Source: Conoideocrella luteorostrata (lineage: Eukaryota; Ascomycota; Sordariomycetes; Hypocreales; Clavicipitaceae). Taken from it: a DNA stretch of 64,000 nucleotides. Within the stretch, counting starts at the first letter, position 1; the number at the start of each line of letters is the position of its first letter. The DNA lies in assembly GCA_032433595.1 (NCBI GenBank), contig JASWJB010000113.1, positions 1 to 64,000 on the forward strand. The letters are read 5' to 3'. Below the pieces are notes generated by a model. That model saw nothing but the letters and a program-made list of their open reading frames with translations. It made no database searches and was not told the origin of the DNA. Below, piece by piece: positions 34,091 through 43,734 of this stretch. The translations under genes were made by a program, and so were the position numbers.

Positions 34091-34899
34091 ATGCATGACT
34101 TTGAACCCTACAAGGAGATCATCATTAACTTATACATCACTCAGCATCGTACCCTTGAAGAAGTCATGAAGATGGTGGCGCGTGAATATAATTTCAAGGC
34201 TAGGTAAGTTTATCTCACACCAGTCCCATAAACGCCTATAAGCCCAAGCCTTTTCGTTTTGCTCTTTTTTGTTCCTTTGTTCCTTTGTTTTTTCTTTTTC
34301 TTTTTCTTCTTGTTTTTGCGTATGGAGGTGTTCCCCTGAGCCTGTCTTATCTGTCTATCTGTCTGGCTCGTGATAAGTAGAGCTGACCAGCCCCTCCCTC
34401 TCTTCGTCTTTCTTCTAGTGAGCGCTCGTATAAGAGACACCTCCAGAAATGGGGCGTCTGGAAGCAACCCAACAAATATAATAATAATAGTGGTGACGCT
34501 GGGGCCGCGGGCTCCCACCACCCTCAAGGTGGGAATGGCGCCGTCGCATCAAGCTCCACGGGGTTTCAGCATGTGCAGCAAGCCCACTACGAGATTTATG
34601 CCCGTTCCGAATCATCTGGCTCCGGATCCGGGTCCGAATTTGATCATCTTGAGCCTGTAGGTTTCCCTGTAGGTTTCCCTGGAGGGTTTCCAGGAGGTTG
34701 CCTTGGAAGCGTTAACATAGGCCGTATGTTGACATTGCCATACCAGGAACAGCGGTACGATACGGCTGGAACCTTCTTTGGATCGTCCCAGCACTATACC
34801 ACCAATACCTCTTCCGCAGCCGACCTGGCCGCTCAGGTTGACCTCCGCCCACCACTGAAAGTTCGCAGGTTCCAGTCTTGGTTGGGCCCAGGCTTCTAA
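34091..34899 (+). CDS. Clr5-domain protein
   Basis: Two exons, 34091-34203 and 34419-34899, joined over a 215-base intron, give 197 residues. The first 55 residues form a Clr5 domain (PF14420): FEPYKEIIINLYITQHRTLEEVMKMV, then SERSYKRHLQKWG completed across the intron. The rest is low-complexity: Asn/Gly/Ser-rich, then a GFPxGFPGGFPGG stretch, with no recognised domain. Clr5 domains are named from fission yeast Clr5, linked to silencing, and are common at the N-terminus of fungal proteins of unknown function, often with ankyrin or TPR repeats that are absent here. The intron is longer than its neighbours and very T-rich. The C-terminus could continue through an unrecognised intron. Confidence 0.78.
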
Positions 34900-35329
34900 G
34901 AATGTGAGGAGCCGCTTTCGCCAGGCTCGCAGCTCTGGTTCAGGCACTTCGAGACGATCAGCCCCCTAGATTGTCTGACAACACTCGATGTGATACAACA
35001 GTAGGAGGGGAAGCTTAGTTCATTCTCGATGCTGCTACACACTCGCGTGCTGAGTTGTTAGTGTCACGATACAGGCGCCACTTACTTGGAGGATAGGAAG
35101 GCAACGGCACTGGAGGCGGAAAACATCTGAGCACACGAAGGGAAGAAACCACACTCTTTTGGCTCATCGCTGCTTTAAAACTGTTGCTTGTTTCATTCTA
35201 TGTACCAATCTAGCTAGCCATTGGTCATAGTGACCAACATTCGCTTAGACTATATTCCGACTGTCGCTACCACTTGCCGTCTTGTGTAACGTAGAGTCCA
35301 ATGTGCTTGTTTGAGTCAGTCTGTTTCAC
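34900..35329. other. Spacer between the Clr5 gene and the snoRNA host
   Basis: About 430 bases: the 3' flank of the Clr5 gene and of the converging host transcript. A further snoRNA (snR72 would be expected in yeast order) was sought here and not found. Confidence 0.4.
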
Positions 35330-35383
35330 AATTAGTACAGGTCTATATCAAGGTTTTGCACCAGAACAAGTGAACAAAGTGAA

Positions 35384-35470
35384 AGTGTCAGGAAAGGTGC
35401 CTTGTCACAGGCGTTGTCATCAATGCATATGGCTAAGTTGACCGTCGTGATATGTATAACATCATGTGAA
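35384..35470 (-). ncRNA. snR73: Box C/D snoRNA, snR73 homologue (25S C2959)
   Basis: C box ATGATGT at 35459-35465 (last base off consensus), C' box TTGATGA at 35417-35423, D box CTGA at 35388-35391. The guide TCACGACGGTC (35440-35450) is perfectly complementary over 11 bases to 25S GACCGUCGUGA. With CTTA at 35434-35437 as D' box, the fifth upstream base pairs with the C counted as C2959, the snR73 target. It begins 42 bases after a GTAAGC donor. Confidence 0.8.
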
Positions 35471-35597
35471 GAAAGTGATGAAGAATTGAGGGCAAGAGGC
35501 AGCTTACATCTATAGTTGTGCTTCACAAATGTGAACGTCTTTTTCAAAGTTAGCGATATGTTGTGAGCTGAAGTTCGCATAAAATAATGAAATCCAA

Positions 35598-35685
35598 TAG
35601 CAGTCAGAAAAAAATGCGGATGATTTGTCGTCGTAGCCGAGGCTCAGACATATGCTTGTCATTTCATTCGCGTTCATCAGGCTAG
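35598..35685 (-). ncRNA. snR74: Box C/D snoRNA, snR74/U27 homologue (18S A28)
   Basis: The clearest member. C box CTGATGA at 35674-35680, D box CTGA at 35604-35607, and a TAGC/GCTA terminal stem (35681-35684 with 35598-35601). The guide GACAAGCATATG (35649-35660) is perfectly complementary over 12 bases to the 5' end of 18S rRNA (CAUAUGCUUGUC). One base later a perfect CTGA D' box lies at 35644-35647. The fifth base upstream of D' pairs with 18S A28, the known target of yeast snR74 and of human U27 at the equivalent position. A TACGACGA stretch resembles a C' box. Confidence 0.9.
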
Positions 35686-36170
35686 GGCACATCCGGCAGT
35701 CTGCGTTGGAGGGACTAACCAGTAAGATATCCCTTTTTTGATAGTGTGGGTTTTCGTCACAGCCGACTTACACGAAGCCACACCGCCCAAATCCATTACT
35801 GTAAATACGGAACCGTTGATCAACGTTCTCTGAAAGGGTATAACTGGCTCCTAAATAATAATTTGTTTTAATTCATTACTCATAGACTTATTTCTCTGTG
35901 TAAAAAAAAAAAACCAGAATTAGCTGGCATCTAATTTTGTTTTTTTATTTTACACGATCAGTCTATGTGAAACTCAGAAGCCAGCCATGCCTTGCCGAGA
36001 ACATCGACCGACAGTTCAATTTTCACAGTAATGGATTCAACTGATGAGACACCGCGAGTCAGGCCGTGTAGTCAACAAAGTTCAATTCAGGCCGCAGACC
36101 GTTGAGATAACTACTAATTATTAGTACAGAACGTCCACGAGTGTTTCGTATCATAATGGGATGTAAATGC

Positions 36171-36257
36171 GTGATCAGGAAAGCATGAATGGTATAAAAG
36201 ATTAGGTGTCTGCATCGAAAACTCGGATAAGACTCGTCATCTGTATCATCAGGAAGG
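36171..36257 (-). ncRNA. snR75: Box C/D snoRNA, snR75 homologue (25S G2288)
   Basis: C box CTGATGA at 36246-36252 and D box CTGA at 36175-36178. The guide AGATGACGAG (36233-36242) is complementary to 25S CUCGUCAUCU. Taking CTTA (36228-36231) as a degenerate D' box, the fifth upstream base is the C opposite the G counted as G2288, the snR75 target. A CGATG C'-like element follows. It starts 48 bases after a GTAAGC donor. Confidence 0.78.
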
Positions 36258-36423
36258 CGGGCGGAGGATATCATGTGGCGTTGACAACGGAGAGGCTTAC
36301 CAAAATCGGGGTGAAAAGAGACACTGCATATTCAACAAAACGCAATCTCTCAAGACACTATCGCAAACATAAGTCAGCACATCCACCGTCATGTATCGAG
36401 CAAACAAGACGTATTGAAGTTGC

Positions 36424-36520
36424 CGAATCAGTGGGCGAGGTTTTCTAGGCCTGCCGCAAAGTGGCTTTTCGTGCTCATGCAATTTTATTTTCGGAGCCCA
36501 GTGCCGCTTCATCATAAAAG
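36424..36520 (-). ncRNA. snR76: Box C/D snoRNA, snR76 homologue (25S C2197)
   Basis: A consensus C box ATGATGA at 36509-36515, and CTGA at 36428-36431 as D box. The guide GCACTGGGC (36496-36504) is complementary to 25S GCCCAGUGC. With CCGA at 36491-36494 as a one-mismatch D' box, the fifth upstream base pairs with the C counted as C2197, the snR76 target. The terminal stem is not obvious. It lies 40 bases after a GTATGC donor. Confidence 0.78.
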
Positions 36521-36629
36521 GTTGGTGCAGGACGGAGTACAATGATAGTGCATACCTTGTCTAATGCTCTTTATGAAAGTTAGCAACAGTGTCTTCCACT
36601 TTAACAGCCAACATGAAACAGAACATGTG

Positions 36630-36722
36630 GAACAATCAGAAATAGCCATTTAATATCGTCAGAGAAAAATCTCAGCCGGTAATTTCCAGCGTATATTGAT
36701 ACGAAAATGATCATCAGGAACC
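36630..36722 (-). ncRNA. snR77: Box C/D snoRNA, snR77 homologue (18S U578)
   Basis: C box CTGATGA at 36711-36717 and D box CTGA at 36636-36639. The internal guide GGAAATTACCGG (36676-36687) precedes a perfect CTGA at 36672-36675. It pairs with the 18S segment CGGUAAUU around the 530 loop, with the fifth base opposite the U counted as U578. The duplex is only about 8 bases before one extra A interrupts it. A TGACGAT C'-like box follows at about 36655-36661. A second possible antisense run (AATATACG before CTGG) matches 18S CGUAUAUU. Confidence 0.72.
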
Positions 36723-36904
36723 AGGAAAGGAAAGTACATGATGCATCACATACCACAACTTGCGTGTACCCGCGCAGCAATATTGTACATCTGAAATCAA
36801 GATCGTCCACTTGGAGACCATGGAGCCTAGAGAATTGATTGTTAGCACAGGATCTTCTCTGGCCAATTATGTGCAATGCTTGATTCCCAAGAGTCTTGAG
36901 ACAG

Positions 36905-36995
36905 CTTCTTTCAGACTGACGTGTAAAAAAAAACAGAGTTTTCATTCCAAAGAGGTCAAAGACTCTAGTTTGCGGTTTATGGTGTCATCAGGAAG
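36905..36995 (-). ncRNA. snR78: Box C/D snoRNA, snR78 homologue (25S U2421)
   Basis: C box CTGATGA at 36985-36991. The guide at 36961-36972 (CAAACTAGAGTC) is complementary over 12 bases to 25S rRNA GACTCTAGTTTG. A D'-like TTGA follows at 36956-36959; the fifth base upstream of it pairs with the U that I count as yeast U2421, the snR78 target. A CTGA D box lies at 36911-36914, and flanking CTTC and GAAG (36992-36995, 36905-36908) could close a stem. A T-run before ACACGTCAG makes the intron end, and therefore the D box choice, uncertain. Confidence 0.8.
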
Positions 36996-37316
36996 TAAAG
37001 ACGGGAGGAATGCAAGCTCAGTTGCACAGAAAACTTACCATTGGCTCGAGATGCAAGTGTGTGAAGAGACAAGAGAAAGAATGAAAAGAAAAAAAGCTGC
37101 GCGAACAAAAGTGTCTTCGGTGTGGAGAAGGCGGTGGGGATGGTAGGTTTGTGTCACGTAAGCAGGTCACGGGGTTTCGTGTTAAGAGCGTGTCCTCGAC
37201 GGAGTAACCCGTGCCTAGAATGGTGCACGCACGCCGCGACGAATCAAGTTCATCATTCAACCGTTTCCATTGTTGCTGTAGAAGTAGTGACAGCATTGTC
37301 TCTTACATAATTCACG

Positions 37317-38666
37317 ATGCCTGAAATAGCAGAAGGTACAAACCAAATTCCTTAAAAATTGTTATGACAAGTTGACTGATTTTCTCTTCTAGTTGCCCGT
37401 ATCGTTCACTTCATTCGCCTCTACTTGGTTGGCAAGACGATAGCAAGCGCATCCGCCATCGACGACAGCAATGTCTTTGGAAAAGTGGGAACCACCGGAG
37501 AAGCTGTCGAGGCCGCTTTGAGAGGGAAAAAGGTAGGAGTGATTAGTAAATTAGAAAGGCAATTCGGTGCGGCCAGACTAACGGCTCTCCAGGTAGTATC
37601 AGCGGGCAGCCAGGGGAAATATTTCTGGTAAGATACCCGTAAATATCAGAGATCGATCCCTGAAAGTACTCATTATGGCTATATAGGATAACGCTAGATA
37701 AACCACCCCACTTGGTTATGCATTTTGGAATGACAGGTACGTCGAAAAACTCTTCAGCAAAACCACTCACCACAAGTACTAATTGCAACAGGATGGGTCC
37801 ACATTAAGGGCGAAAAGACAGCATACACAAACTACTACAAGAAAATGAAAGATAGCGAGCTGAGCCAATGGCCCCCAAAGTTCTGGAAGTTTCAACTCAC
37901 AACAGAAGGTAAACCTGCCGTGGAAGTCGCCTTCACCGATGCCAGACGCTTCGGCCGAGTCCGTCTTGTTGATTGTCCCGGTGACGACATCCGCAACCAC
38001 TCCCCACTTAAGGAAAACGGGCCAGATCCGGTCATTGATATAGACAGATTCACGGAGGCTTACCTGCGCGGCAAGATGAATTCTCGTCACGTTCCGGTGA
38101 AGGCCCTCCTCCTAGACCAAGTTATGATCAGCGGGATCGGGAATTGGGTTGCCGACGAGACGCTATACCAGGCTAAAATGCACCCTGAACAGTACAGTGA
38201 TAGCTTCAGTGATGAAGAGATAAAGACGCTCTACGAGTCCATCAGATATGTTTGCCAAACAGCGGTAGACAAGCTAGGAGACTCGGATGAATTTCCTGGG
38301 CATTGGTTGTTCAACCACCGCTGGGGCAAAGGCGATAAAGGAGCCGCCGGTAAACTTCCTAACGGGGAGAAGTTGGCGTTCATTACCGTCGGTGGTCGGA
38401 CGAGCTGCTACGCCCCGGGGATTCAAAAGAAGACAGGGCAAGTTGTGCCTGGGGCGAAGGCGGAGCCCATCAAGGCGGAGGACATGGGGGGGAAGGCACC
38501 AGTTAAGAAGTCACGGAAACAGAAGGCCGAATCGAACGCAAGAGATGATGAGGCACTGCCGAGAAAAAAGAATCGTACCAGCAAAGCAAAGAAGGAGGAG
38601 GACGAGGCCGGGCCAGAGGTGGGATTGTCTTCTAATCGGAGGCGATCGACCCGCCTTGTGAAGTGA
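37317..38666 (+). CDS. Formamidopyrimidine-DNA glycosylase family (Fpg/Nei) protein
   Basis: Five exons, 37317-37335, 37393-37532, 37593-37627, 37687-37736 and 37792-38666, give 372 residues with consistent phases. The start MPEIAEVARIVHFI exposes the catalytic Pro2 and Glu3 after Met removal. Further family blocks are GSQGKYFW, PPHLVMHFGMTGWV with the conserved His, ARRFGRVRLVDC and the helix-two-turn-helix VMISGIGNWVADETLYQAKMHP with its conserved Asn. It removes oxidised bases and nicks at the lesion in base-excision repair. The C-terminal zinc finger of bacterial Fpg is not visible; as in plant and fungal relatives it is replaced by a Lys/Arg-rich tail that may bind DNA or direct nuclear import. 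It is divergent from the snoRNA host transcript. Confidence 0.92.
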
Positions 38667-39284
38667 ATAATAGATACTTCGTGACATCCATACACGTTGT
38701 AAGGGTGAACAAGATAACTTGAATATGGATGCGATGGTGTAGGGTGTTGAAATAGGCTGGCGACATCTAGAATGTGAATTCGCGAGTCACATACTGGCAG
38801 CATCGCCATTTGACTTGGATTTACCGCGCAGCATTTGGCCACAACAGAAATTGAAACTATATTCGCCGCAGATAACAAATTGTGCGTCGCTGATACAAGC
38901 GGTCTATAGCTTTATTTTTGCCTCCAATATCGTGTACCAAACTCCAAGCTATGATGAAATCAAAAAAAAAAAAAAAAAAAGCTAATATTCCCAAGGTGAA
39001 GCCAATTTTTCACGTAATCTGACCAGAATGCCAGGAAGGTGGTAATACGTAAAGCATGAAAATGGCAGAGAGCTTCTGTTTCTTCGTTTATGGTGGCCAT
39101 AAGTACAAGACGAAAAATAAAATAAAAATATAAACGTGTAAAGTGAATAAATGTGATCATTGCTGGGTATAGGATAACACCTCTTCGGCACATAAATCAG
39201 GTGCAGTATTGTGATATTGTGTGGCATTATTGAAAGGGTAGGGATGCCGATTTTGTGTAACGTATAGCGGGGTTGTTGAAGAGT
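38667..39284. other. Convergent spacer, glycosylase to LOV gene
   Basis: About 620 bases of two converging 3' flanks, AT-rich with an A-run at 38961-38980. No gene is seen. Confidence 0.45.
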
Positions 39285-40040
39285 TTACACAACTTCAACA
39301 GCAAAGCCGACCGCATATTGATAACCAGAGTCGTCCATCTCCAGAGGTATAATACTGATTAAATTATTGAAGCGCTCTCCATTTTTCCGATAGTTGACAA
39401 CCTTCAGTTGAACCTCTTTCCGGTCACGGATAGCACGTCGCATTCGTGCGGATGTCGTCTTTCTATGGGCTTTGGTTTCTGACCTCGGCTTCACACTTGA
39501 GCAGGAATATTGGGTCTGGAGGAACCGACAATTTCGACCCAACACTTCTGCTTTTGAGTAGCCGGTGAGTTCACAAAATGCGTCTGTCACGTAAACAATA
39601 GGCTCATCCGCGACTTCCAGATCGCATAAGACGAGCGCAACAGAACAATCAACGGGACCTAGCTCGATCTGCGGGTTTGATCGACTCATAAGTCGTACCT
39701 GATACTTTGTCAGTGACAACACTTTTGCAAGAATGGCCAGCATGACCTTACCAAAATGGCCATTAGGTCATAGCCACTGGCCGAGTACAGCCCAGGGAAG
39801 AAGACAGGATCCGGCATTTCTCGCCATCCGCTCCTAGGAATACTAGTCGGCTTGGTGTCAACAGCAGCCAGAGAGTTGTCAGGATATTGGTGCTGTTGAA
39901 GAGATCTGAAGTTAGCATTGTATTACGACAGCCGATGAACCGGACCAACAGATGACCTGTTCTAAAGAGGGCCAAGGGATTCGTACATTCAAAGCTTTCA
40001 GTTCCCAAGGGTTGACGGCGACTTGGACGTTTGACCCCAT
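39285..40040 (-). CDS. vvd: Vivid/ENVOY-type LOV blue-light photoreceptor
   Basis: Three exons, complement(39987-40040, 39752-39892, 39285-39698), give 202 residues. Exon one starts MGSNVQVAVNPWELKALN, with the NPWE segment of the Vivid N-cap, and exon two gives PVFFPGLYSASGYDLMAIL. The LOV domain follows, with NPQIELGPVD, PIVYVTDAFCELTGYS and the flavin-binding GRNCRFLQ; its Cys (about residue 122) would form the light-induced adduct. KNGERFNN and the QYAVGFAVEV end are also typical. Neurospora VVD is 186 residues, so the size fits. Vivid-class proteins dimerise in light and damp white-collar signalling, giving photoadaptation and clock gating. A short Ser/Lys-rich loop follows the Cys motif where relatives have FLQSPDG-type sequence. 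Confidence 0.9.
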
Positions 40041-41978
40041 CGTTACCGTTTTATGCGAGGACCAACGCCAGAGTAGAAAGGAAAATATTAATCAGGATGT
40101 AGTAGCGACGATGGGATGTAAGTGACGACGATGGGTTGCTTATGCTAACTGAGGATCCAAGATTGATATGCGACCGCAGATATACACTCAGTGGAAAAAG
40201 CTGCCCGAATGGCCATTGGCAGACTTGTATAGATTTTGCAGTAGTGAGTAACGAGACATAGCGCTGGTGCACTCCTCCCACAGTCTGCCTGGACCATGGC
40301 CGAACGGCCTTCGGAGCAGGCATGGGCTTCCATCCGTAATGCAAGTACCGTCGTCATTACAGCCCAAAACCAGGCTGGTAAAAGTGTGGAACAGGCTCGT
40401 CTGTCCTGCGGCTCACTCATGAACCGACCACTTCGTACTCCGTAATCCGTACAAGTCATCTGGGCAGAGTGTGATGGTGGACATGCGGTTTGAGATCGCC
40501 AGCGTCTACGGACGGCTCTGGCGATCGGGAAATGGAGAGCCGCTCTGATTTGTTAGGGAACGTGCTGCAGGGACCAGCTTTGTGCGACTTTGAGTCGTTA
40601 AATTGCAGCGAGACCCATAAAAATGGCGGAGCCACCTGGCTACTCTGTAGAAAGTTAGTCATCCTAACTGATTGGGCCGTAAGCTTGACGATGGATTGGC
40701 TAACAGATTCGCAAGGTGGATCCCTCACATGGAGACAGCCGGATTGGACCGATGGCGCCTCACCTCATCGTGGGTGGGCGATCGATCGCAGGTAGGAGCA
40801 GTTCCCGCCAGCATCTTGGAGGGGAGGCATCACCAGCGATGAACAACAAGACTGGTCCATCTGCAATCGGCCGGGCGTCGTACCATTTTCCTCTGCAGAA
40901 GACCATCCGGAGCATTCTATCCGAAACGCTAGTCAATGGCCCCGTGATTTGCGGCCATTGCAGACCTAATGTTTTTCAGTCGTGAACACTGTCTTGGCTT
41001 TGAATTGCCCAGCATCCCCGCCAGCCAGCCTAGTTGGGTCATGGTGAGCATTGGCGATTCCGCAGGACCGTCCGTTGTTGGCCGTGATAACATATGCATA
41101 TTATAGACACTACGCCGCCGCTACAACAGCAATCGACTCGGCCTAGACTCGTACGTCATGCTGCAAGCTGCATGATATATCGTCATTGTTGCCAGATGTT
41201 TTGTTCTGTCGCGGCAGGTATGGTGGAACGGAGGATTTATGCATGACTCGAATCACCAACATGCAAGGTATTGCATTGCTAGCGGTGATGATATAGGCGC
41301 CAGCCATGCCGATGTCTTTAGCGGCAAGCGACATCTTTTTGTCTGAAGCTGAACCAACTGAAGTGGCGCAGGAGATTGGGCTGGTTGGTTAGATGTGATT
41401 GCGGGCATGTCCTGGATCTTTTCGCTCGTGGAGTCTTGGGAGTACGCAAGGTGTCGACAAATTAATGGGAGACATCCAGGTCAGAGGCAGAGTGCGTCGC
41501 GAGGACCTCAATGTCTCGATTAATCTGCCAGGCGCGGGGTACGGTACTCCGTACAAATGTGGTTGCCATTGAATGATGCAACACTCTCGTCACCAACTTC
41601 ATAACGAACTAATGCAACACTGAAAGAGCGGTACTCCGCAGAGAGAAGAACCACCAAGGCCACTTTAAAACAAAAGCCAAAACGACCTTATTAGGTAACG
41701 GCACCACGTGCTAGCAGTTATGCCTGTTCCTATCTTGCAACACACCACCCCACCTACTTCGTACTATATACTCCGTACTCCGTACTATATTTGTGCATGG
41801 CACACTATTGTGGGCCACAGGATTTCGCGTCTAATCGCGTCTCTCCGACATCAATCAATCCATCCATCGCTCTGATCGCACCCACCAAGCCAAACGTACG
41901 TGAGAAAGGCAGCCATTCATTCGAGGTCTCGGGGCGCTCAAACAGCATCAACGAACTACCCTACCCATCCTACCCATC
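40041..41978. other. Divergent intergenic region, LOV gene to NSE2
   Basis: About 1.9 kb. It contains TACTCCGTA copies at 40436-40444, 41545-41553 and an overlapping pair at 41769-41784. The final 150 bases are CA/CT-rich leader of NSE2. No light-response element could be assigned with confidence, and no gene is seen. Confidence 0.45.
41769..41784. repeat. Two overlapping TACTCCGTA copies
   Basis: The sequence reads TACTCCGTACTCCGTA: two motif copies sharing TA, about 195 bases upstream of the NSE2 start codon. Confidence 0.7.
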
Positions 41979-43329
41979 ATGCCCCGCCGCCTCGTCAACC
42001 GTAACCACGCCGCAAGCGAAGACACCTCCTCACCCGCAACTGAACTCCCAATCTACCAACACCCCTCGTGTCCCCTCAACGACGCTGCTCGCCGAGCCCT
42101 AGGCGAAGTGTCCAGCAATCGCGGCACTCTATCATACGAGACACAGCTAAAGGACTCAGTGCGGCACCTTGGCCTCAGCGTCGGCGACCTCCACGAACGA
42201 CTTCTCGTCCAGCAGGACCGGCTACGAGTCCTCAGCGAAAGACGGGCCACTAAAGGAACAGACAAGACGGCCGAGGAAGAACGCCTTGAAGCACACCTGA
42301 ACGAGCTGGAAAAGAACGTGGATGAACTGACGTACGAGTCGGAACAGTCGTTGCGGGATGTCCTGGACCATCGAGCCGAACTGCAAGACGAGGTCGTCAT
42401 CTTGGGCGACCTGTACACCAACGCTGTCACCGCGGGAGCGGCAAGCGCCGCTCATGCGAGAGAGTCTCAAAGACGCACCAGGGTTCACCAGCCACAAGGT
42501 CCAACACATCGAGGGGAGCAGCCTCCTCGTGCAGCAGATGAGGAAGAGGAAGAGGAAGAGGAAGAGGAAGAAGAACAACACATTAAGGAAGAGCCTGTTC
42601 ACAGCACTCGAGATATGTACCTGTACGCGAGAGCAAAGAAACAAGCCGCGTATGAAGAGCTCAGCCATTATCAACGATACGCACTGAACAACGACTACGC
42701 AGGCTTTAAGAAGATATGGCACGACGCAGCGGCTGGCGAAGGCGGACCTCCCTTGCCAGACGCGCAACGATGGTTCCGGTCAGACGGCCGTCCTGCAATG
42801 TCGCGACCAGGCATCCAAACCCGCGCAAGCACGGCCAGTCGCTTTGACGACGATGACGACGACGACGATGACGACGAAGACATAGCTGTCGCCAGGGAGG
42901 TTCTCAGTCTCAACTGCCCCTTGACATTGCGACAGATGGAAGAGCCATTCAGCAACGTCAAGTGCAAGCATACGTTTGAGAAGTCAGCTCTATTGGAATA
43001 CCTGCCGGCCAGGGGATCGGTGCAGTGCCCACAATCAGGATGTGATCAGGTAATGCGGCGTTTGTCCATCAGTATACAATTTGATTAAATCCAAACTAAC
43101 TCTTCGATTGCAGACTTTCTCCAGGCATCGCTTCAAACAGGACTTCTATCTTGACGACATGATAGTTCGGCGTATTCAGCGCACGAAGCAGCTTCAGCAT
43201 ACCATTGATCACGTAGATGATGATGATGAGGACGATGATGATAGTGAGGGTAATGCTGGCGACGAATCGGTCTTGCTGGGCGACGAGAGGCGTGCTCCTG
43301 GTAGGGCCATGAAGCGTGAAAGGTTATAA
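41979..43329 (+). CDS. NSE2: E3 SUMO-protein ligase NSE2/MMS21 (SP-RING)
   Basis: Two exons, 41979-43049 and 43114-43329, give 428 residues. A coiled-coil region (about 85-165, for example RLEAHLNELEKNVDELTYESEQSL) would contact SMC5. An acidic Glu run (about 188-200) and an Asp run (about 289-298) follow. The SP-RING (about 312-355) reads NCPLTLRQMEEPFSNVKCKHTFEKS, then CPQSGCDQ, with the Cys/His pattern of zf-Nse (PF11789). The second exon gives FKQDFYLDDMIVRRIQR, the usual C-terminal helix, then an acidic tail. Nse2 is the SUMO ligase of the Smc5/6 complex, acting in recombination repair and rDNA stability. Yeast Mms21 is 267 residues; the extra length is mostly low complexity. Confidence 0.9.
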
Positions 43330-43734
43330 CAGCACCGGCAGTGATGAGTCGCAGCAGCAGCAGCAGCAGCATGAATTTATGAAACGATACCTAATCGCGG
43401 AGTCAACGTAAGATGCATTTCTTGCCACGTGTCTCGCTATCACGCATATGTATGTCATTAAAATTCATCAGGACGGACCCTGTATAAGTCATGATGGACA
43501 AATCTCCATACTCTACACCAATGCATGGAGTCTAGCATGTCTAGATACATCTCCCCCTTCCCCCTTGCTCTGACATTTCTATCAAAACCAGAACCTGGGC
43601 CGTAATTATACTTCAATCGCCGTAATAATCCAAAAGACTTTTCTCTTGTCCTCGGAAAACATGAATATCGCTCATTAGACGAAAACAAAAACCAAGCTAT
43701 GCCAAGACAGTACCGTGCCATGCAGTTCCTTGTT
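43330..43734. other. Convergent spacer, NSE2 to carboxypeptidase
   Basis: About 400 bases of 3' flanks. A GCA trinucleotide run lies at 43352-43371. No gene is seen. Confidence 0.45.

Larger units (their letters stand above)
35330..37300 (-). ncRNA. Non-coding host transcript carrying an intronic C/D snoRNA cluster
   Basis: No convincing protein frame exists here on either strand, but the minus strand has a regular series of splice donors: GTAAGT at 37038, GTATGT at 36753, GTATGC at 36555, GTAAGC at 36300, GTAAGT at 35771 and GTAAGC at 35507. Each is followed, usually 36-48 bases later (91 in one case), by a C box of a C/D snoRNA. CTAAC branch points are visible at 36579-36583 and 35549-35553, followed by AG acceptors. 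This is the expected layout of a spliced host RNA with one snoRNA per intron, as reported for snoRNA clusters in filamentous fungi. The exons are short and unconserved in reading frame. The 5' end lies near the divergent DNA glycosylase start (37317); exact ends are unknown. Confidence 0.75.

Noticed and set aside
36601..36945. 114-residue minus-strand frame between snoRNAs
   Set aside because: It runs across two inferred snoRNAs, splice donors and rRNA-complementary guides; the frame is incidental.
37018..37296. 92-residue minus-strand frame just upstream of the snoRNA cluster
   Set aside because: Low complexity and no recognisable domain; it overlaps the first exon of the inferred non-coding host RNA, so it is not called as a protein gene.
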